A DNA stretch of 8,915 nt from Clostridia bacterium (GTDB lineage: Bacteria; Bacillota; Clostridia; Christensenellales; Aristaeellaceae): positions 1 through 8,915 of the forward strand of contig JAEDKS010000100.1 of the NCBI GenBank assembly GCA_016295665.1. The letters run 5' to 3'. Shown in pieces: positions 4,500 through 8,915 of this stretch. The notes under the pieces were generated by a model that had not been told where the DNA came from, made no database searches, and saw nothing but the letters and a program-made list of their open reading frames with translations. The translations under genes and the position numbers were made by a program. Position 1 is the stretch's first letter. Every line of letters starts with the position of its first letter.

Positions 4500-6769
4500 G
4501 CCGTCTGGAGAATCTGGCCCCTGCGGGCACCCGGGAGGCGCTGGAGCGGGCGGTGGCAGCCGGGGCGGACGCGGTCTACCTGGGCTACGCGGCCTTCAGC
4601 GCCCGCTCCGGCGCGGGCAACTTTGACGAGGCAGCCCTACGGGACGCGGTGCGCTTTGCCCACCTGCACCACGTGCGCGTACACGTCACGGTGAACACGC
4701 TGGTGAAGGACGGGGAGCTGGACGCGGTCATGGCGGTGCTGCGGCTGTTGAACGGCATCCCGGTGGATGCGGTGCTGGTGCAGGATTTGGGGGTGCTGCT
4801 GCTGGCGCGGCGGTGCTTTCCTGAGCTGCCCGTCCATGCCAGCACCCAGATGGCGATTCACAACGCCACCGGTGCCCGCTGGTGCCGGGAGATGGGCATG
4901 CGGCGCGTGGTGCTGGCAAGGGAGTGCAGCGTGCGCGAGATGGCGCTGTGCGCGGCGGAGGGCATCGAGATCGAGGCCTTCGGGCACGGGGCGCAGTGCG
5001 TGGCGGTGAGCGGGGAGTGCCTGTTCTCCTCCATGGTGGGGGAGCGCAGCGGCAACCGGGGCCGGTGTGCGCAGCCCTGTCGGCTGACGTACACCTACCG
5101 GGGCCGACCGGGCGCCTGGCTGTCGCCCCGGGACGTGTGCCTGCGGGACGACCTGCCCGCGCTGGCGGAGGCCGGGGTCTGCTCGGTGAAGCTGGAGGGC
5201 CGGCTGAAGCGTCCGGAGTACGTGGCGGTGGTGGCGGGGAGCTACCGCCGGGCCATCGACGCGCTGGACGCGGGCCGCTTCCGCCCTGCGGACGCGGAGG
5301 AGAAGCGGCAGCTGCTGCAGATCTTCCAGCGGGGCGGCCTGATGCGCGGCTATGCCATGGGTGCGGAGGATGCGGGGGTCATCTGCCCGGAGCGGGTGAA
5401 CCACGGCGGTGTGCCGGTGGGCGAGATCACCGGCGTCCGGGGCGGACTGGCCCAGGCGAGGATGACGATGACGCTGCACGACGGCGATGGGCTGCAGCTC
5501 CGCACGGCCCGGGGGGACGCGGAGATGGTCTACGCGGGCCACGAGGTGCCCGCCGGGGGCACGGCGACCCTGCGGCTGCGGGAGGATATGCGCGTGCGCC
5601 CGGGGGACGCGGTGGTGCGTCTGGCGGACAGCGCGCAGCTGCAGGAGGCCCGGGAGCTGCCCGTGCCGCCCATCGGGGCGGAGGTGTGGCTGCGGGCCAT
5701 GCCGGGGGAGCCCCTGCAGCTGACGGCCTCGGACGGCACGTGCTTCGTGACCGTGGAGGACGAGCCGGTCGCGCCGGCCCGGAGCCGCGCCATGACGGAG
5801 GAGGACGCCCGGCGGAGCCTGAACAAAACCGGGGACACGCCCTTTGTGCTCCGGGCGCTGCACGTGCGAACGGAGGGCGCCTTTGTGCCGGTGTCCGCGC
5901 TGAACGCGCTGCGGCGGCGGGCGCTGGATGCGCTGGCGGAGGCGCGGGCCGGGGCCTTTGCCCGGAAGGCGGGGCCGGAGCTGCCTCCGCCCCCGGAGCG
6001 GCTGCCCCGGGACGGGCTGCCCACCACGGTCATTCTGCGCGACCCTGCGCAGGCGGCGGGGCTGCCCGAGGGCTGCCGCGTGGTCTGGCATCCGGAGGAC
6101 TGGCGGGAGGACGCGCTGCGGGCGGGGCTGGACGCGCTGCCTGCGGGCACCTGGCTGGGCCTGCCCACCGTGTGCGAGGAGGCGACGCTGCGCATGCTCC
6201 ATCGCCTGACGGAGGCGTACCGCGACCGTCTGGGTGGCGTGCTGCTGGGCAGCGTGGGGCAGCTGGGGCTGGCGTGGCCCGTGCCCTATGGCGCGGGGCC
6301 GGGGGTGCCGGTGATGAACCGCCGCGCAGCGCAGCTGCTGCTGGAAGCGGGCTGCGCCTTCGTGACAGCTTCCTGTGAGCTGACGGGCCGGGAGCTGCGG
6401 ACGCTGATGGCGGGTCAGCCGCCCATCCTGGTGCCCGCCTGGGGCCGCACCCAGCTGATGCTGCTGCACCACTGCCCGGCCCGGACGTATCTGGGCCTCA
6501 CCCAGGGCCACGCGGCCTGCCGGATGTGCGACGAGCAGTCCCCGGACAGCCTGCGGGGCCAGACGCTGTGCGACCGGCGGGGCTACGCCTACCCGCTGCT
6601 GCGGGAGCGGCTGCCGGAGGGGTGTCTGGTGCGGCTGATGAACGCCGTGGTCACGGATGTGCGGGCACAGGTGGCGGAGGCGGGCTGGAGCGCGCTGTGG
6701 GAGCTGACCGACGGGCGGGAGGCTGCGGCAGGCTGTACGCTGGGCCACTGGCAGCGCCCGGTGGAGTGA
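4496..6769 (+). CDS. U32-family protein with DUF3656 (RlhA-like, probable Fe-S RNA-modification enzyme)
   Basis: This is a 757-residue protein. The N-terminal U32 domain starts LAPAGTREAL (7-16), with GADAVYLG at 23-30 and HASTQMAIHN at 114-123. The family signature at 160-175 reads EAFGHGAQCVAVSGEC. Cys168, Cys175, Cys191 and Cys195 (GRCAQPCR) are candidates for the [4Fe-4S] ligands known in U32 RNA-modifying enzymes. SVKLEGRLKRPEYV is at 230-243. A DUF3656-type region (about 320-500) follows, then a C-terminal domain with a second Cys set (660, 675, 678, 692). E. coli RlhA, which has this layout but is shorter, makes 5-hydroxycytidine in 23S rRNA; a similar rRNA or tRNA hydroxylation role is inferred, and older annotation as a collagenase-like peptidase is probably misleading. 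The start at 4496 overlaps zapA by four bases. The frame is open further upstream to 4127, but that stretch crosses a terminator and all of zapA. Oddities are Gln167 in the signature and Cys229 where Asp is usual. Confidence 0.9.
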   Translation: MSRLENLAPAGTREALERAVAAGADAVYLGYAAFSARSGAGNFDEAALRDAVRFAHLHHVRVHVTVNTLVKDGELDAVMAVLRLLNGIPVDAVLVQDLGVLLLARRCFPELPVHASTQMAIHNATGARWCREMGMRRVVLARECSVREMALCAAEGIEIEAFGHGAQCVAVSGECLFSSMVGERSGNRGRCAQPCRLTYTYRGRPGAWLSPRDVCLRDDLPALAEAGVCSVKLEGRLKRPEYVAVVAGSYRRAIDALDAGRFRPADAEEKRQLLQIFQRGGLMRGYAMGAEDAGVICPERVNHGGVPVGEITGVRGGLAQARMTMTLHDGDGLQLRTARGDAEMVYAGHEVPAGGTATLRLREDMRVRPGDAVVRLADSAQLQEARELPVPPIGAEVWLRAMPGEPLQLTASDGTCFVTVEDEPVAPARSRAMTEEDARRSLNKTGDTPFVLRALHVRTEGAFVPVSALNALRRRALDALAEARAGAFARKAGPELPPPPERLPRDGLPTTVILRDPAQAAGLPEGCRVVWHPEDWREDALRAGLDALPAGTWLGLPTVCEEATLRMLHRLTEAYRDRLGGVLLGSVGQLGLAWPVPYGAGPGVPVMNRRAAQLLLEAGCAFVTASCELTGRELRTLMAGQPPILVPAWGRTQLMLLHHCPARTYLGLTQGHAACRMCDEQSPDSLRGQTLCDRRGYAYPLLRERLPEGCLVRLMNAVVTDVRAQVAEAGWSALWELTDGREAAAGCTLGHWQRPVE

Positions 6770-6807
6770 GAAACAAGCGGTGGGAAGCGGGGCGCGGATG
6801 CCCCATG

Positions 6808-6813
6808 AGGAGG
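6808..6813 (+). promoter_or_regulatory. Ribosome binding site deciding the start of the membrane protein gene
   Basis: AGGAGG ends 9 nt before the ATG at 6823. In-frame ATGs at 6805 and 6814 lie too close to or upstream of this site and lack a good one of their own. The start at 6823 is therefore preferred, giving a protein beginning MVRKLISF. Confidence 0.7.
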
Positions 6814-6822
6814 ATGGAGAGC

Positions 6823-7500
6823 ATGGTACGGAAGCTGATTTCGTTCCTGGAGGCGTACTTTCGCCCCGGCGTGAAGCGCCGCCGTCTGGTGATGGCGTTT
6901 CTGGGCGTCATGATCTGCGCGTTCGGCGTGTCGCTGTGCCGCATGGCGGACTTCGGTGTCGATCCCTTCCAGACGCTGTGCAGCGGGCTGTACCGCGTGA
7001 TTCCCCTGCCGGAGGGGCTGATCTATATCGGCATCAACACGCTGCTGCTGCTGGCGGTGCTGGTGATGAACCGGCACTACATCGGGCTGGGCACGCTGCT
7101 GAACCTGTTCCTGTTCGGCTATGTGGTGGACTTCTGCCAGCGGGGCCTCACGGCGGTGTTCGGGCTGCCGGGCATGGCGGGGCGCGTGGTGTACCTGGTG
7201 CTGGGCATCGGGGTGATCTGCGTGTCCTGTGCGCTGTACATCACCGCCGACCTGGGCGTATCGACCTATGACGCCATCTCCCTGCACATGGCGGACAGGA
7301 AGCTGGGACCGTATCGCCTGCTGCGCATCGGCACCGACCTTATGTGCGTGGTGGCGGGCTTCCTGATGGGGGCCACGGTGGGCGTGTGCACGGTGGTCAC
7401 GGCATTCCTGCTGGGCCCCGCGATCGCCTTCCTCCGGGAGAAGTGCTTTGAACCGCTGCTGCACGCGGGCGGCAGCGCGGAGCCCCTGACGACGAAATGA
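6823..7500 (+). CDS. YczE/YitT-type integral membrane protein
   Basis: This is a 225-residue membrane protein of unknown function. About six hydrophobic helices can be seen: near 22-39, 65-82, 88-105, 121-140, 168-183 and 186-204. The N-terminus is basic (KRRR at 18-21). Two copies of the family motif are present exactly 100 residues apart: ADFGVDPFQTL from residue 42 and ADLGVSTYDAI from 142, each directly after a membrane helix. This fits the internal duplication of the YczE/YyaS/YitT group. GTLLNLFLFGYVVDF (90-104) and VVTAFLLGPAIAFL (191-204) also match that group. Members have been suggested to be transporters, but no substrate is established. It lies 53 nt after the U32 gene and 10 nt before mutS2, so it is probably in the same transcript, although its job has no obvious link to either neighbour. 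Confidence 0.85.
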   Translation: MVRKLISFLEAYFRPGVKRRRLVMAFLGVMICAFGVSLCRMADFGVDPFQTLCSGLYRVIPLPEGLIYIGINTLLLLAVLVMNRHYIGLGTLLNLFLFGYVVDFCQRGLTAVFGLPGMAGRVVYLVLGIGVICVSCALYITADLGVSTYDAISLHMADRKLGPYRLLRIGTDLMCVVAGFLMGATVGVCTVVTAFLLGPAIAFLREKCFEPLLHAGGSAEPLTTK

Positions 7501-7503
7501 GGA
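7499..7503 (+). promoter_or_regulatory. Ribosome binding site of mutS2, overlapping the upstream stop codon
   Basis: GAGGA overlaps the TGA (7498-7500) of the membrane protein gene and ends 7 nt before the ATG at 7511. A second in-frame ATG at 7526 starts the more canonical MutS2 N-terminus (MQQRTLRVLEF) but has no ribosome binding site. I therefore prefer 7511, with moderate confidence. Confidence 0.5.
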
Positions 7504-7510
7504 CAAGAAG

Positions 7511-8915
7511 ATGGAGCAGACCAAAATGCAGCAGCGCACCCTGCGCGTGCTGGAGTTTACGAAGATCCGGGAGATGCTCGCGGCGCTGGCGCTGACGGAC
7601 ATGGGCGCGGAGAAGTGCCGGGCGCTGGAGCCGGGCAGCAACCTGCCGGAGGTGCTCCTGTGGCAGCAGGAGACCGAGGAAGCGACGGTGATCCTGCAGT
7701 ACATGGGCGGGCATCCGCTGGTGCGCTTTGAGGACGTCAGGCCCAGCCTGGCGCTGGCGGACAAGGGCGCGACCCTGAGCCCGAGGGCGCTCATCAACGT
7801 GGCGGAGATGCTGCGGGCGTCCCGATACGCCCATGACGCGCTGGTGACGGAGCGGGAAAACACACCCCTGCTGCGGCAGAAGGCGGAGGGGCTGATGATT
7901 CTGCGGCATCTGGAGACGGACATCACCGACGCGATTCTGTCCGAGGACGAGATCGCGGACCGGGCCTCCTCCGAGCTGACCAACATCCGCCGCCACCTGC
8001 GGGGCGCCACGGAGCGCATCAAGGAGCGGCTGAACCAGATGATTCACAGCCCCACCATCTCCAAATACCTGCAGGATCCCATCATCACCGTGCGGAACAA
8101 CCGCTATGTGCTGCCGGTGCGGGCGGAGTACCGCGCCAGCGTGCCCGGTCTGGTGCACGACCAGTCCACCTCCGGGGCGACGCTGTTCATCGAGCCCATG
8201 GCGGCGGTGGAGATGGGCAACGAGCTGAAGCAGTGGGAGCTGAAGGAGCAGCAGGAGATCGCCCGGATTCTGGCGGCCCTGTCGGCGGAGATCGCGCCCT
8301 ATGCCCAGCAGCTGCGGGAGGACGTGGAGCGCCTGGCGGAGCTGGACTTCATCTTCGCCAAGGGCCTGCTGTCCCGGAGTATGAACGGCGTGAGCCCCAG
8401 GATGAACACCGAGGGGCGCATCAACATCGTCCGGGGTCGTCATCCGCTGATTCCGGCGGAGAAGGTGGTGCCCAGCAACCTGTGGATGGGCGGCGCCTTC
8501 ACCACGCTCATCATCACCGGCCCCAACACCGGCGGCAAGACCGTCACGCTCAAGACCGTGGGCCTGTTCACGCTGATGGCGCAGGCGGGTCTGCAGGTGC
8601 CCGCCGACCTGGGCACGGAGCTGGCGGTATTCGAGCAGGTGTTCGCGGACATCGGCGACGAGCAGTCCATCGAGCAGAGCCTGTCCACCTTCTCCGGGCA
8701 CATGACCAACATCGTGACCATCATGCGGGAGGTCACGCCCCGGGATCTGGTGCTCTTTGACGAGCTGGGCGCGGGCACCGACCCCACCGAGGGCGCGGCT
8801 CTGGCCCAGAGCATTCTGACGCGGCTGCTGCACATCCATGTCACCACCCTGGCGACCACGCACTACAGCGAGCTGAAGGCCTTTGCCCGGTCCACCAAGG
8901 GGGTGGAGAACGCCT
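7511..8915 (+). CDS. mutS2: Endonuclease/ribosome-rescue ATPase MutS2 (3' end outside window)
   Basis: The first 468 codons, plus one base of the next, of a MutS2 protein are present; B. subtilis MutS2 is about 785 residues. The N-terminal lever/core region (1 to about 310) includes DPIITVRNNRYVLPV and the downstream Q-S-T-S-G-A-T-L-F-I-E-P segment typical of MutS2. The ATPase domain follows: Walker A GPNTGGKT at 337-344 (Lys343, Thr344), signature-type STFSGHM at 392-398, Walker B ending in Asp417-Glu418 with GAGTDPTEGAALA after it, and a switch His at 451 (ATTHYSEL). The missing 3' part should encode the rest of the ATPase, a coiled linker and the C-terminal Smr nuclease domain. MutS2 lacks the mismatch-binding domain of MutS. 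It has been linked to suppression of recombination and, in B. subtilis, to splitting collided ribosomes. All visible catalytic motifs are intact. The gene starts 10 nt after the membrane protein stop, so co-transcription is likely. Confidence 0.97.
   Translation, partial: MEQTKMQQRTLRVLEFTKIREMLAALALTDMGAEKCRALEPGSNLPEVLLWQQETEEATVILQYMGGHPLVRFEDVRPSLALADKGATLSPRALINVAEMLRASRYAHDALVTERENTPLLRQKAEGLMILRHLETDITDAILSEDEIADRASSELTNIRRHLRGATERIKERLNQMIHSPTISKYLQDPIITVRNNRYVLPVRAEYRASVPGLVHDQSTSGATLFIEPMAAVEMGNELKQWELKEQQEIARILAALSAEIAPYAQQLREDVERLAELDFIFAKGLLSRSMNGVSPRMNTEGRINIVRGRHPLIPAEKVVPSNLWMGGAFTTLIITGPNTGGKTVTLKTVGLFTLMAQAGLQVPADLGTELAVFEQVFADIGDEQSIEQSLSTFSGHMTNIVTIMREVTPRDLVLFDELGAGTDPTEGAALAQSILTRLLHIHVTTLATTHYSELKAFARSTKGVENA

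Noticed and set aside
4637..6748. A 703-codon open frame on the minus strand opposite the U32 gene
   Set aside because: Its translation is rich in Arg, His, Pro and Gln with no recognisable motif, and it lies wholly opposite a clear conserved gene. Strong third-position GC bias leaves antisense frames open by chance.
7397..8863. A 488-codon open frame on the minus strand opposite mutS2
   Set aside because: The sense strand encodes MutS2 with intact Walker motifs, and the antisense translation shows no family features.
1..8915. CRISPR arrays, insertion sequences, tRNA or rRNA genes, toxin-antitoxin or other defence modules
   Set aside because: I looked for regular repeats, terminal inverted repeats, tRNA-like cloverleaf ends and small paired genes and found none. 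The window is filled by recognised core genes.

Overview
The window looks like an ordinary, densely packed chromosomal segment of a GC-rich Gram-positive anaerobe, most likely in the class Clostridia. The reasons are the gene order relA - dtd - MBL-fold hydrolase - hemZ, the presence of mutS2 and zapA next to a long U32-family protein, strong AGGAGG-type ribosome binding sites, and a clean sigma-A-type promoter. The high GC would fit a lineage such as Christensenellales or a GC-rich relative, but that is only a guess. Every supported gene lies on the + strand, and both ends of the window cut through a gene.

Left block (1-3510): the 3' part of a RelA/SpoT-type (p)ppGpp synthetase/hydrolase, then dtd (D-aminoacyl-tRNA deacylase), a small metallo-beta-lactamase-fold hydrolase and the radical-SAM protein HemZ. 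The spacings are 54 nt, 19 nt and a 1-nt TGATG overlap, so these are probably co-transcribed from a promoter upstream of the window. The MBL protein ends right after its last metal-binding His, shorter than usual.

Middle (3511-4165): a short AT-richer gap carries an extended -10 sigma-A promoter and a near-perfect 22-nt palindrome just upstream of the ribosome binding site of a cyclophilin-type peptidylprolyl isomerase. A rho-independent terminator follows that gene, so it looks like a single-gene transcription unit.

Right block (4212-8915): zapA (FtsZ-ring accessory protein) is joined by an ATGA overlap to a 757-residue U32/DUF3656 protein of the RlhA-like, probably Fe-S-dependent, RNA-modification type. 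Then come a YczE/YitT-type six-helix membrane protein and the first 468 codons of mutS2. No promoter is visible upstream of zapA.

The themes are translation quality and stringent control (relA, dtd, U32), division (zapA), protein folding (cyclophilin) and ribosome rescue or DNA maintenance (mutS2). I see no mobile element, CRISPR array, tRNA, rRNA, phage or defence module, and nothing that amounts to a new system. The points worth a second look are local: the promoter/palindrome pair, the short MBL C-terminus, Cys and signature oddities in the U32 protein, and the membrane gene between U32 and mutS2.
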